Below are positions 33,204 through 42,910 of a stretch of DNA of 64,000 bases, one piece after another (positions within the stretch are counted from its first letter, which is position 1; each line of letters starts with the position of its first letter). A program made the position numbers and the translations under genes. Location: NCBI RefSeq assembly GCF_900142755.1, contig NZ_FRCA01000001.1, positions 432,888-496,887 on the forward strand. The letters are read 5' to 3'. The notes beneath the pieces are model-generated. The model was not told the origin of the DNA. It searched no databases and saw only the letters and a program-made list of their open reading frames with translations. Source of the DNA: Halomonas cupida (GTDB taxonomy: Bacteria > Pseudomonadota > Gammaproteobacteria > Pseudomonadales > Halomonadaceae).

Positions 33204-34616
33204 GTGTCCACACTTGGCAAGCGGCGTCCGTCGAGAGCGGCGTCCGGTGGCTCGGGGTTGTCGCGCAAGGCATCTGGGGGACGTGAAGGCGTACCTCGGA
33301 GTGTCGAAAACGGTGTGGCCCCGGGACAGGTTGATATCGAGGGGCTGGCTCATGATGGGCGAGGTATTGCGCGCACTCATGACGGCAAGCGGGTATTCGT
33401 GGATGGCGCACTGCCCGGAGAGCGTGTTGCCATCGCCGTGCACCGATCACGCGGACGCTACGATGAAGCCCATGCCAGTGACGTGGTAGCGGCGTCGCCA
33501 CTGCGTGTCACACCACCCTGTTCCCATGCTGGACGTTGCGGAGGCTGTGACCTCCAGCACATGGACGTCGACGCCCAGCGTCGACACAAGTCTGGTGTGC
33601 TGAGGGAACTGCTGCAGCGTCAGGGTATCGAGTTCAGTGGTGATGTCGAGGTGTTGGCAACCCGGAATCAGCACTATCGGCGTCGTGCGCGGCTGGGTGT
33701 GAGAGTCGATGCCGAGGGTAGAATTCACCTCGGTTTTCGGGCACGCAACAGCCAACGCCTGGTGGCGGTGGAGCATTGCACCATACTGGTGCCGGAACTG
33801 GCGGCACTGCTGCCGGCGCTTGGGCAACTGCTTGACGGTCTGGAAGCTCCCCGGCATGTCGGTCATATCGAGTTGCTGTACAGTGACCAAGGCCCGAGCC
33901 TGGTAATTCGCCAGCTGCGGCGTCATCACGCGGATCAGCAACGTTGGCAGCAATGGGCGCAGCAGCGACAACTACGTCTGGCGCAATGGGTTGGTCGCGA
34001 GCAGCCAACGCTGGAGTGGTTGTGGCCGCAGCTGGCGCCACAGTTGAGCGTCGCCGTTCCGGGGGCGCCGGATGACTTGACGCTGTTGCTCGAGCCTCAG
34101 GACTTCCTGCAGGCCAATGATGGTGTCAACCGCCTGATGGTGGTGACGGTTCTTGAGTGGCTGGGCCCGGGCGCCACCACCTTGCTCGACCTGTTCGCCG
34201 GGCTGGGCAATTTCAGTCTGCCACTGGCTCGTTCAGGCTACCGTGTCACCGCTGTGGAAGGGCAGGCGGACATGGTCAAGCGTCTGGCCATCAATGCCGG
34301 GCGTAATCAGCTGGAAGTCGACTCACGCCGGGCCAATCTGCACGACGATGGAGAGGTTGCGGCATTGTTCGCAGACCTGTCTACCGAGGTAGTGGTGCTG
34401 GATCCGCCCCGTGATGGTGCAGAAGCGGTGTGTCGAGCGTTGGCCGAACAGATGTCGGTGACGCGGGTGTTGTACATTGCCTGTGATCCGGCCACATTGG
34501 CACGCGATGCGGCATACTTGTTGCAGGGAGGCTTTGCCTTGAAGCGTGTCGCGATGGCGGACCTGTTCGTGCACACTTCTCACCTCGAATCCATGCTGCT
34601 GTTCGAACGCAAGTAA
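33204..34616 (+). CDS. rlmD: 23S rRNA (uracil-1939-C5)-methyltransferase RlmD
   Basis: SAM-dependent, iron-sulfur RNA methyltransferase. The 470-residue product has an N-terminal TRAM domain (about 38-95), cluster cysteines C106, C112, C115 and C192, the SAM loop DLFAGLGNFSLPLA and the catalytic region DPPRDGA...YIACDPATLARD. The start is taken as GTG at 33204, one base after the cysM stop, with GGAG upstream; no ATG fits. Part of the cysM-rlmD-relA-mazG operon. Confidence 0.93.
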   Translation: MSTLGKRRPSRAASGGSGLSRKASGGREGVPRSVENGVAPGQVDIEGLAHDGRGIARTHDGKRVFVDGALPGERVAIAVHRSRGRYDEAHASDVVAASPLRVTPPCSHAGRCGGCDLQHMDVDAQRRHKSGVLRELLQRQGIEFSGDVEVLATRNQHYRRRARLGVRVDAEGRIHLGFRARNSQRLVAVEHCTILVPELAALLPALGQLLDGLEAPRHVGHIELLYSDQGPSLVIRQLRRHHADQQRWQQWAQQRQLRLAQWVGREQPTLEWLWPQLAPQLSVAVPGAPDDLTLLLEPQDFLQANDGVNRLMVVTVLEWLGPGATTLLDLFAGLGNFSLPLARSGYRVTAVEGQADMVKRLAINAGRNQLEVDSRRANLHDDGEVAALFADLSTEVVVLDPPRDGAEAVCRALAEQMSVTRVLYIACDPATLARDAAYLLQGGFALKRVAMADLFVHTSHLESMLLFERK

Positions 34617-34641
34617 CGGCTGTCCCAAGGAGTGACCCAAG

Positions 34642-36942
34642 ATGGTAAAGGTGCGTGAAGACCAACCACTGACCGCGGAGGGACGCGTCGACATTGCTCA
34701 GTGGGTCACACGCCTGCAGGAAGACGTCAAACTGACACGTCCCGATGATCTGGTAGCCGCCTGTGAGCTGGCTCAGAATCTGGAAATTCAGTCGCTGGAG
34801 CTCGAGTCAGAGCGCCCACACCGCAGTTGGTTGGTGGATGGTTCCAGCTTCCGCATGGGGCTGGAAATGGCCGATATCCTGAGTGAACTGCGCCTTGATC
34901 AGGAGCCGATCGTCGCGGCGGTGCTGTATCGCGCGGTGAGAGAGGACATGCTGTCGCTGGAAACGGTCGCCAAACGCTTCGGCAAGGAAGTGGCGCGGTT
35001 GATCGAAGGAGTGCTGCAGATGGCTGCCATCAGCAACATTCAGACGATGTCCAACGGCCTGCAGCAGGACCAGCAGGACAATCTGCGCAAGATGCTGGTC
35101 AACATGATCGATGATGTCCGGGTGGCGCTGATCAAGATCGCCGAGCGCACCTGTGCCCTGCGCCAGGTACGTGACGCCCCTCGCGAGAAGCGACTGCGCG
35201 TAGCACGTGAGGTGTTCGACATCTATGCGCCGCTGGCGCATCGGCTCGGTATCGGTCATCTGAAGTGGGAACTCGAGGATCTGTCGTTCCGTTATCTGCA
35301 CGAGGACGACTACAAGACCATCGCGCATCAGTTGGCCGAGAAGCGTCTCGATCGAGACCGCTACATCCATGATGTTGTCGAAACCCTCAAGTCGCTGATG
35401 GCGGCACAGGGTATCGAACGCTATCAGGTCGATGGTCGGGCAAAGCATATCTATTCGATCTGGCGCAAGATGAAGCGCAAGCGGATCGATTTCTCACAGG
35501 TCCACGACATTCGTGCTGTGCGTATTCTGGTGCCGACGGTCAGTGACTGCTACACCATGCTGGGCATCGTTCACTCGCGTTGGCACCACGTCCCCGATGA
35601 ATTCGATGACTATATCGCCAACGCCAAGAAGAACGGCTATCAGTCGTTGCACACGGCGGTGATCGGCCCCGAGAACAAGATACTCGAGATCCAGATTCGG
35701 ACCTTTGCCATGCACGAGGAGGCCGAGTTGGGGGTCTGCGCCCATTGGCGCTACAAGGGCCATGATACCAACGCCAGAAGTGCCAGCTACGAGGAGAAGA
35801 TTGCCTGGTTGCGCCAGGTACTCGAGTGGCATGAGGAAGTCGGCGAGCTGGGAGATCTGCGTGAAGGTCTGTCCAGTGATGTCGCTCCGGATCGTATCTA
35901 TGTCTTCACCCCGGATGGTCACGTGATTGACCTGCCGCGCGTGGCCACGCCCATCGACTTTGCCTATCGCGTACATACCGAGGTCGGTCATCGCTGCCGA
36001 GGTGCCAAGGTCAATGGGCGTATCGTGCCGTTGACCTATCGGCTCAAGACCGGCCAGCAGGTAGAGATTCTCACCGGTAGTCAGAGCGCGCCGAGTCGTG
36101 ACTGGCTCAACCCGAGTCTCGGCTTTGTGCGCACGTCACGGGCGCGGGCCAAGATACAGTCCTGGTTCAAGCACCAGGCGCGGGATCGCAACCTTGACGA
36201 GGGTCGGGCCCTGTTCGAGCGCGAGATGAAGCGACTCGATGTCGAGGACATGGACCTTGATCAACTGGCCCGCAAGGTCAACTACACCAACGCCGAGGAC
36301 ATGTATGCGGCATTGGGGGCCGGTGATCTGCGCATTGGCCAGGTGTTGCACCAGGCTCAGCAGTTGTTCGGTGAGAATGATGATCAGGAACATCTTGAGC
36401 GGCTGTTGGCCAAGCCGCGTCGTTCGGGCTCACGAGACACCGATACCGGCATAACAGTGCTTGGGGTCGGCAATCTCAAGACCAGCATGGCCAACTGCTG
36501 CAACCCGGTGCCCGGGGAACCCATTGTCGGTTTCATTACCCAGGGGCGTGGTGTGACCGTGCATCGGCAGGACTGCTCCAACATCCTGCAGTTGCGCATG
36601 GATGAGCCTCAGCGGGTGATCGAGGTGGAGTGGGGAGAGCGGGCCAGCACTCGGTATCCGGTGGATGTGGAGATCCTCGCCTGGGATCGTTCCGGGTTGC
36701 TGCGTGATGTCACGACGCTGTTGGGACAGGACAAGGTCAATGTGCTGTCGATCAACACTCGTACCGACACTGATGATGGTATTGCTCGCCTGGCGATCAC
36801 TCTCGAGGTGGATGGACTGGAAACGCTTGGGCGGCTGTTCTCGCGCATTCAGCAGTTGCCCAATATCATCGAGGTGAAGCGTTTGCGTAATGGCGCTCAT
36901 GGCAAGCCTCGGGATGGCGCTGGAAAAGGACGCAAGGGATGA
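34642..36942 (+). CDS. relA: (p)ppGpp synthetase RelA
   Basis: Ribosome-associated stringent-response enzyme making (p)ppGpp from GTP/GDP and ATP. The 766-residue product has a degenerate hydrolase domain (AVLYRAVREDML where active SpoT has an HD motif), so it should be synthesis-only, then the synthetase domain (AKHIYSIWRKMKRK, YQSLHTAVIGP), TGS, zinc-finger (NCCNPVPGEP, HRQDC) and ACT domains. AAGGAG precedes the ATG. It overlaps mazG by 4 bp, so the alarmone synthase and the nucleotide hydrolase are coupled. Confidence 0.97.
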   Translation: MVKVREDQPLTAEGRVDIAQWVTRLQEDVKLTRPDDLVAACELAQNLEIQSLELESERPHRSWLVDGSSFRMGLEMADILSELRLDQEPIVAAVLYRAVREDMLSLETVAKRFGKEVARLIEGVLQMAAISNIQTMSNGLQQDQQDNLRKMLVNMIDDVRVALIKIAERTCALRQVRDAPREKRLRVAREVFDIYAPLAHRLGIGHLKWELEDLSFRYLHEDDYKTIAHQLAEKRLDRDRYIHDVVETLKSLMAAQGIERYQVDGRAKHIYSIWRKMKRKRIDFSQVHDIRAVRILVPTVSDCYTMLGIVHSRWHHVPDEFDDYIANAKKNGYQSLHTAVIGPENKILEIQIRTFAMHEEAELGVCAHWRYKGHDTNARSASYEEKIAWLRQVLEWHEEVGELGDLREGLSSDVAPDRIYVFTPDGHVIDLPRVATPIDFAYRVHTEVGHRCRGAKVNGRIVPLTYRLKTGQQVEILTGSQSAPSRDWLNPSLGFVRTSRARAKIQSWFKHQARDRNLDEGRALFEREMKRLDVEDMDLDQLARKVNYTNAEDMYAALGAGDLRIGQVLHQAQQLFGENDDQEHLERLLAKPRRSGSRDTDTGITVLGVGNLKTSMANCCNPVPGEPIVGFITQGRGVTVHRQDCSNILQLRMDEPQRVIEVEWGERASTRYPVDVEILAWDRSGLLRDVTTLLGQDKVNVLSINTRTDTDDGIARLAITLEVDGLETLGRLFSRIQQLPNIIEVKRLRNGAHGKPRDGAGKGRKG

Positions 36943-37784
36943 GTGCTCGATACACGCTGGATGACCTCCTGACGCTGATGGCCGTGCTGCGGGATCCGCA
37001 ACAGGGTTGTCCGTGGGACGTCAGGCAGGACTGGGACAGTATCGTTCCCCACACCATCGAGGAAGCCTATGAAGTGGCGGATGCCATCGAGCGGCGGGCC
37101 TTTGATGAGCTCCCCGGGGAGCTTGGCGACCTGTTGTTTCAGGTGGTGTACTACAGCCAGTTCGGCGATGAGGAAGGCCGCTTTGACTTTCGGGATGTCG
37201 TTCATGTCTTGACCGAGAAGATGCTGCGCCGCCATCCTCATGTGTTCCCCGACGGTCATCTTGGCTCCCGGCGGCAGGGTATCAGTGCCGCCGAAGTCGA
37301 AACGCATCAGGTCAATTCGCGCTGGGAAAGCCTCAAGCAGAACGAGCGTGAATCACGGGTGGCGGAACCCGACACCCAGCCCTCGGTACTTGATGATATT
37401 CCTCGGACCCTGCCAGCCATGAGCCGTGCCATGAAACTGTCGAAACGTGCCGCACGGGTCGGCTTCGACTGGCCGGATACTGAAGGGGTGATGGCCAAGC
37501 TTGGCGAGGAACTCGATGAGATCCAGCAGGCACTGGATGCCGGTGACCGGGCTCATGCAGGCGAGGAACTGGGCGACCTGTTGTTCGCGGCGGTGAATCT
37601 GGCACGGCGCCTGGGGGTTGACCCGGAAGCCTGTCTGCGTGGTACCAATCAGCGCTTCGAGCAGCGTTTCCGCCACCTCGAATCAGCGCTGGGCAATGAG
37701 GGTGTGCGGCTTGAGGATGCCGAGTTGGAACGAATGGAGCGTCACTGGCAGGAGGCCAAGAAGGCCGAATCGATCAGTGACTGA
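36939..37784 (+). CDS. mazG: Nucleoside triphosphate pyrophosphohydrolase MazG
   Basis: All-alpha NTP pyrophosphatase that removes non-canonical NTPs; in E. coli it also limits ppGpp. The 281-residue product has two MazG repeats: CPWDVRQDWDSIVPHTIEEAYE (given here as CPWD and HTIEEAYEV, about 25-50) and a second one with EELDEIQQAL...EELGDLLFAAVNLAR. It is translationally coupled to relA, a conserved pairing. Confidence 0.95.
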   Translation: MSARYTLDDLLTLMAVLRDPQQGCPWDVRQDWDSIVPHTIEEAYEVADAIERRAFDELPGELGDLLFQVVYYSQFGDEEGRFDFRDVVHVLTEKMLRRHPHVFPDGHLGSRRQGISAAEVETHQVNSRWESLKQNERESRVAEPDTQPSVLDDIPRTLPAMSRAMKLSKRAARVGFDWPDTEGVMAKLGEELDEIQQALDAGDRAHAGEELGDLLFAAVNLARRLGVDPEACLRGTNQRFEQRFRHLESALGNEGVRLEDAELERMERHWQEAKKAESISD

Positions 37785-37886
37785 GCACTGAATCAAGCAC
37801 CAGTCAACATGTGCGGCCACCATGCAGGATAGTGTGGGGCAGGAGAGAGACGAACCGTGGAGAGCGTGAGGTCCCGGGGCAAGGCA

Positions 37887-37914
37887 CCTGTGGCAGAGAT
37901 CCTGTGGCAGAGAT
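37887..37914. repeat. 14-bp tandem duplication
   Basis: CCTGTGGCAGAGAT occurs twice in perfect tandem in the mazG-ppc gap. This 270-bp gap has no gene. Confidence 0.85.
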
Positions 37915-37988
37915 ACCGATGCCCGGGCGAGATCGGTCTGCTGAATAAGGGACCTTGTTGACCTGGCTGGACCGGTTCACCTCACAAC

Positions 37989-38039
37989 CTATCTACCCGA
38001 CAAGACTATTTACCCGACAAGACTATTTACCGGACAAGA
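37989..38039. repeat. Three 17-bp tandem repeats upstream of ppc
   Basis: Three copies of CTATTTACCCGACAAGA (one difference each in copies 1 and 3) end 15 bp before the ppc start, immediately ahead of the ribosome-binding site AAGGGAG. They could bind a regulator or shape the leader mRNA. Confidence 0.9.
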
Positions 38040-38054
38040 CAAGGGAGCCTCCGA

Positions 38055-40703
38055 ATGAGTCATGACCTTCACGAATCGCTGCGCGACAATGTGCGCATCC
38101 TGGGGGACAGCCTGGGACGTACCATTGCCGATGATCTGGGGCCAGGCTTTGTGGCGCGCATCGAGACGATTCGTGGCCTGGCCAAGCGGGGGCGCTCCGG
38201 TGAGCAGGCCGGGCAGCAGGAGCTTATCGACTACCTGCGGCGGCTGCCGGAAAAGGACCTGTTGCCGGTGACCCGTGCGTTCAACCAGTTTCTCAATCTG
38301 GCCAACATCGCCGAGCAGCACTATCGTGCGCGATTTCGCCGTGTAGAGGACTACAAGCCGGGAGTTCAACCGGTGCTGGGCGAACTGCTGGAGCGTGCTC
38401 GCAATGAAGGCCATTCACCTCGCAAGCTGGTCGAGACACTGGCCAACATGCGTGTGGAACTGGTACTGACCGCTCATCCCACCGAAGTCATTCGACGCAC
38501 CCTGATCCAGAAGTACGATGCCATTGATGATTGCCTCACCGCGATCGAGTCTTCCAGCGAATACCCTGAGCGCGCGACACGGGCCAGAGGACGCCTCGAG
38601 GAGCTGATCAGCCAGGCCTGGCATACCGATGAGATTCGCCATGATCGACCTACTCCGGTTGATGAAGCCAAGTGGGGCTTTGCGGTCATCGAGAATTCAC
38701 TGTGGCAAGCGGTACCCGATTTCCATCGTGACCTGGACAATCTGCTGCTCGATGCAGCCGGTGAGCGCCTGCCGCTGGATGCTGCTCCGATTCGTTATGC
38801 TTCGTGGATGGGCGGGGACCGTGATGGTAACCCCAATGTTACGGCCAAGGTGACCCGAGAAGTGCTGTTGCTGGGCCGCTGGATGGCTGCTGATCTGTAC
38901 CTGCGTGATCTGGAGCAGCTCAAGACCGAGCTGTCGATGTGGAATACCAACAGCGCCATGCGGGCCGAGGTTGGTAATGTGGCGGAGCCCTATCGCGAAC
39001 TGCTCAAGCGGCTGGTGGCCAGGGTCGAGGCCACACGGGACTGGGCCAAGGCGCAACTGGACGGTCGCAGCTTCGAAGGCGGTCCGATCATCGAGACCCG
39101 TGATCAGTTGTATGCGCCGCTGCTGGCCTGCTATCGCTCGCTTTGTGATGTCGGGCTGGACACCATCGCCAATGGCGTGTTGCTCGATACCCTGCGCCGA
39201 GTGGCGGTATTCGGCGTCACCTTGACCAAGCTGGACCTGCGTCAGGAAGCCGGTCGTCATGCCCAGGTGATGGAAGAGCTGACCCACGACCTGAATCTCG
39301 GCAACTACCGTGAATGGAGCGAGGAACAGCGTCAGGCGTTCCTGCTGAACGAACTGGAGTCGTCACGTCCACTGATCCCTCGGCGTTGGGAGTGCTCGGC
39401 GGAAACCCGCGAAACCCTTGATACCTTCCGCGTCGTCGCAGCGGAATATGGTGAGGCACTGGGAACCTACATCATTTCCATGGCCGGGCAGCCTTCGGAT
39501 GTGCTCACCGTGGCGCTGTTGATGAAGGAAGTTGGCGGCCGCGTGGGGATGCCGATTGCACCTCTGTTCGAGACCCTCGATGACCTCAACCGAGCAGGGG
39601 ATGTCATCGATCGTCTGTTGGCTCTGCCCGGTTATCGGCAACTGGCGGGGGACCGTCAGGAAGTGATGATCGGCTATTCGGACTCGGCCAAGGATGCAGG
39701 CCAGTTGGCTGCCGCCTGGGCGCAGTACCGAGCTCAGGAAGCGCTGGTGGATGTCTGCGAGCGCAATGGTGTCAATCTGACCTTGTTCCATGGTCGTGGT
39801 GGCACGGTGGGTCGTGGTGGTGGCCCGTCCCATGCGGCTATCCTGTCCCAGCCGCCGGGGTCGGTGAATGGTAGTCTGCGTGTCACTGAGCAGGGCGAGA
39901 TGATTCGCTTCAAGTTCGGTCAACCGGACATTGCTCTGCGCTCCATGGAAATCTACACCTGTGCAGTGCTCGAGGCCTCGTTGTTGCCGCCGCCCAGGCC
40001 CAAACCTGAATGGCGCGAAGAAATGGACCGGTTGGCGGACACCGCGCACAAGGCCTACGTCGGTGTGGTGCGTCAGGATCCCGACTTTGTGCCCTATTTC
40101 CGCGCCGTCACGCCGGAAGGTGCATTGGGACGCTTGCCGCTGGGATCACGGCCGACCAAGCGTCGTCAGGACGGCGGGGTGGAAACCCTGCGGGCCATCC
40201 CGTGGATTTTTGCCTGGACACAGATCCGTCTGATGTTGCCGGCCTGGTTGGGTACCGGAGAAGCCTTCGCCAATCGTATCGAGGAGCCCGGTGGTCTGGA
40301 TGTGATCCAGCAGATGCGCGACCAGTGGCCGTTCTTCGGCACCTATCTCGACATGCTCGAGATGCTGCTGGCCAAGGCAGATGTCGAGATTGCGGCCTAC
40401 TACGAACACCGGCTGGTTGATGAGCCTAGTCTCGAGGCCCTGGGCGAACGCCTGCGCGAGCGTTTCCGCCGTCTGCACAAGGTGGTACTGGACGTGCTGG
40501 AACAGGATGAGTTGCTGGAGAAGACACCACTGATCCGTCAGGCCATCGAGGTGCGCAACCCTTACATTGACCCGTTGCATGGCCTCCAGGCCGAGCTGTT
40601 GCAGCGTAATCGCGATGCCGACGGTGCCATCAGTGCTGATCTTTCGCGGGCGCTGATGGTCACCATGGCCGGGATTGCTGCAGGGCTGCGCAATACAGGC
40701 TAG
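38055..40703 (+). CDS. ppc: Phosphoenolpyruvate carboxylase
   Basis: Anaplerotic enzyme that forms oxaloacetate from PEP and bicarbonate. The 882-residue product equals the E. coli length (883) and has the catalytic His in VLTAHPTEV, the glycine-rich FHGRGGTVGRGGGPSHAAI region with the catalytic Arg residues, and the C-terminal end RNTG. AAGGGAG precedes the ATG. It is monocistronic, with an upstream repeat array and a strong downstream terminator. Confidence 0.97.
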   Translation: MSHDLHESLRDNVRILGDSLGRTIADDLGPGFVARIETIRGLAKRGRSGEQAGQQELIDYLRRLPEKDLLPVTRAFNQFLNLANIAEQHYRARFRRVEDYKPGVQPVLGELLERARNEGHSPRKLVETLANMRVELVLTAHPTEVIRRTLIQKYDAIDDCLTAIESSSEYPERATRARGRLEELISQAWHTDEIRHDRPTPVDEAKWGFAVIENSLWQAVPDFHRDLDNLLLDAAGERLPLDAAPIRYASWMGGDRDGNPNVTAKVTREVLLLGRWMAADLYLRDLEQLKTELSMWNTNSAMRAEVGNVAEPYRELLKRLVARVEATRDWAKAQLDGRSFEGGPIIETRDQLYAPLLACYRSLCDVGLDTIANGVLLDTLRRVAVFGVTLTKLDLRQEAGRHAQVMEELTHDLNLGNYREWSEEQRQAFLLNELESSRPLIPRRWECSAETRETLDTFRVVAAEYGEALGTYIISMAGQPSDVLTVALLMKEVGGRVGMPIAPLFETLDDLNRAGDVIDRLLALPGYRQLAGDRQEVMIGYSDSAKDAGQLAAAWAQYRAQEALVDVCERNGVNLTLFHGRGGTVGRGGGPSHAAILSQPPGSVNGSLRVTEQGEMIRFKFGQPDIALRSMEIYTCAVLEASLLPPPRPKPEWREEMDRLADTAHKAYVGVVRQDPDFVPYFRAVTPEGALGRLPLGSRPTKRRQDGGVETLRAIPWIFAWTQIRLMLPAWLGTGEAFANRIEEPGGLDVIQQMRDQWPFFGTYLDMLEMLLAKADVEIAAYYEHRLVDEPSLEALGERLRERFRRLHKVVLDVLEQDELLEKTPLIRQAIEVRNPYIDPLHGLQAELLQRNRDADGAISADLSRALMVTMAGIAAGLRNTG

Positions 40704-40723
40704 TATCGGTGCTGGTTGGACCG

Positions 40724-40760
40724 CAACGCCCGGCTGATCCGTGAGGATCGCCGGGCGTTG
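40724..40760. terminator. Terminator hairpin between ppc and the OMP gene
   Basis: CAACGCCCGGC (40724-40734) pairs with GCCGGGCGTTG (40750-40760), and GATCC-GTGA-GGATC extends the stem inside after a one-base bulge, giving 16 bp. It sits between convergent genes and should work both ways. Confidence 0.8.
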
Positions 40761-40794
40761 TCGTACTGGGCAGGCTGGTCAGAGAAGGGCTGAA

Positions 40795-41610
40795 TCAGAA
40801 GGGCAGGTGCACCGATGCGGTGACCATGTTCAGGTGTTCGAGCAGCGGATGGTCGATCTCTTCCATTTCCAACTGGCCGATCCAGCCATCATCGGCCAGC
40901 CAGCGTGCCCCGAAGCCCTGGATTCGCGCCATGCCGCTGCTGGTTTCGATCTGCTGGCTGCCGGTGACCGGGTCGCTGCTCCACTGGGCGTAGCCGGTCT
41001 TGCCATAGAGGCCGAAAGCGCCGACACGCAGCCCGGCAATCAAGCTGCCGCCGAAACTGGTGACATCCTGAACGTGATTGCCGCCGACGCTGGTTGGCAC
41101 ATTATTGCTCTCCCGATAACGCAGTTCGGCACCAAGATCAAGGCCGTCACTGGGTACTGGAGTGAAGCCGGCGGTCAGTCGAAACCCCGACGTGTAGCCA
41201 TCCGGCGTGTGCACCTCGTCACCCTGAAGCAACAGGCCATTATCGAGGCGCACTATTTCCTGGGAGAGAGTGGAGAATGAGGGAGCTGGACGCTGGGACG
41301 AAGGCTTGAAGTCAGTGGCCTGGTTCTCTGCGCGCTCGGTATCCATCGCGGGGCCTTGGGGAGGAGAGGAAGGCGATGTCGATTCCTCCGCCTCGGCTGG
41401 ATCGCCAGTCTGGGAGGCGTCTGTACCCTGGGCGGAATTATCGGGGCTGGCCGTTGTTTCAGCGAGCGCTGTTTCAACAGGCAGGGCTTCAACAGATGTT
41501 GCCACAGACTCGGCCGCGGTTGCGGGGGTGGTGATCATTGCTGACGCGATGCTGAGTGTCAGCAGAAGAGAGCAGCCAAATGAACTTCGTATGAGTGATG
41601 GCGACAACAT
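40795..41610 (-). CDS. Predicted outer-membrane beta-barrel protein
   Basis: The 271-residue product has a signal peptide (cleavage near TAA-ES, about residue 34), a Ser/Thr/Ala/Glu-rich linker (about 35-110), and a C-terminal region of alternating polar and hydrophobic strands (GFRLTAGFTPV, LDLGAELRYR, GSLIAGLRVGAFGLYGKTGYAQW, given in pieces) ending in F (VTASVHLPF), the usual barrel C-terminus. I do not recognise the family. The start at 41610 has AGGA upstream and fits the signal peptide. Confidence 0.7.
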   Translation of the reverse strand: MLSPSLIRSSFGCSLLLTLSIASAMITTPATAAESVATSVEALPVETALAETTASPDNSAQGTDASQTGDPAEAEESTSPSSPPQGPAMDTERAENQATDFKPSSQRPAPSFSTLSQEIVRLDNGLLLQGDEVHTPDGYTSGFRLTAGFTPVPSDGLDLGAELRYRESNNVPTSVGGNHVQDVTSFGGSLIAGLRVGAFGLYGKTGYAQWSSDPVTGSQQIETSSGMARIQGFGARWLADDGWIGQLEMEEIDHPLLEHLNMVTASVHLPF

Positions 41611-41986
41611 TCTGGCATCCTGAGGGTCTACACCCTGGCCGGTAGGCTGTGATGAAAGCGGACCCGGCGTCACATCCCTGGCGTTGACTGGCGTCGAACA
41701 CTACGCAATGGACGGCACTGTTCATTCACTCAGTGAGCCCCATTCCATCAGTGACAGCGTGATCGACGGTGGTACAACGAACCACGTACGAACCTCTCCA
41801 CAGCAGCTCTGTGAAATTGATTCGCATATTCCTCAACCAAATTAGCACCGTCCGCGGGACTATTCCAGCCTATCCTTCGCCCAGGATTTTCGGGAATAAA
41901 GGTTTTATGGAGCATAGGTTTCATGAAGTATGCGGTTCATGGGATACAGGCTTCATGAAATCACTGCAGCCTCTACCGCAAGGAAC
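41611..41986. other. Intergenic region with a 16-bp repeat array
   Basis: No gene seen in 376 bp. It holds the upstream region of the barrel-protein gene and, near its right end, the imperfect 16-bp tandem repeats annotated separately. It is AT-richer than average. Confidence 0.5.
41900..41963. repeat. Four imperfect 16-bp tandem repeats
   Basis: Units at 41900, 41916, 41932 and 41948 follow AGGTTTCATGAAGTAT with 3-6 differences each; a more diverged fifth unit may start at 41883. Each unit contains a TTCATGAA-like palindrome. Confidence 0.7.
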
Positions 41987-42910
41987 TCAGTCTGCGGCTC
42001 GCTGGTCCAGTTCCTGCCAGCGCTGATCCAGCTCGGGAGTGGCGATGTCGGCTGTTCGGGCTGCCTCGCGCAATGGCCCGAGGATGGCATCGTATTCGGT
42101 AGGCCGGCTGGCTTCGAGATCCTGCAGCATGGAGGCGCGGTTGGCGGCGGTCCGCTCGATAACCTGCCACACCAGGTCGTGCCATGGGCGTGACGTGGAG
42201 CTGGCGGGAGGCGGGATGTCCAGAGCCTGCATCAGGGCGTCAAGCTCGGCAAGCGTGGCCTCGACCCTTTCGCGCCAGGGGCTTTCGCGCAGCTGTCCAT
42301 TGAGGATGCGGAAACGCGCGACCAGTGGGTTGATGGCAGCATTGACCACCAGCTTGTGCCACAGGCGCACCTCGATATCATCGACCGCCGTGGCTGCCAG
42401 CCCGGCCCCGCTCAGTTGTCGGGCAATCTCCTCAGCCAATTCGGCGTGACCCCCACCGAGGTGTCCGAGCACGGTCTGCCCGTGTCCGGCATGGACAACG
42501 TGATCGTTATCGACGACATAAGCACCTTCCGTAGTCGAGGCACAGAGCACTGGCCCCGTCCATCGTTCGGTCAGTGGGTGCTGGACGCGCAAGCCGTTCT
42601 GCCACAGGACCAGCGGAGTGTCTGCCGGCAGGTGGGGTGCCAGCGTCTCGAATGCTTCCAAGGTGGCCCAGGACTTGGTGGTCAGGTGCACCAGCTTGAT
42701 ATCCTGGACAGCGAGTTGCGGCTCGACGACAGTGGCGATGTCGACCCACCGCTGCTCGCCATCGGGTCTGGTCAGCCACTGCCTGTCCGGCAAGAGGCGA
42801 CGGCCCAGCAGGCGGGCGGCGGGTTGGCGATCGGCGGAACCCTGTAGCGACAGCGCCAGTAGCCGCCCAATGGCGCCGGGACCCACAACCAGACTCAGAG
42901 CGTCATGCAT
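41987..42910 (-). CDS. Ketopantoate reductase family protein (PanE/ApbA)
   Basis: NADPH-dependent reductase, probably 2-dehydropantoate 2-reductase of the pantothenate pathway. The 307-residue product has the dinucleotide motif GPGAIG (10-15), VHLTTKSW, WQNGL, the catalytic-Lys segment KLVVNAAINPL and a C-terminal NRASMLQDLEASRPTEYDAI. Its ATG overlaps the topB stop (TGATG), so the two are coupled. The exact substrate is inferred from family only. Confidence 0.85.
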   Translation of the reverse strand: MHDALSLVVGPGAIGRLLALSLQGSADRQPAARLLGRRLLPDRQWLTRPDGEQRWVDIATVVEPQLAVQDIKLVHLTTKSWATLEAFETLAPHLPADTPLVLWQNGLRVQHPLTERWTGPVLCASTTEGAYVVDNDHVVHAGHGQTVLGHLGGGHAELAEEIARQLSGAGLAATAVDDIEVRLWHKLVVNAAINPLVARFRILNGQLRESPWRERVEATLAELDALMQALDIPPPASSTSRPWHDLVWQVIERTAANRASMLQDLEASRPTEYDAILGPLREAARTADIATPELDQRWQELDQRAAD

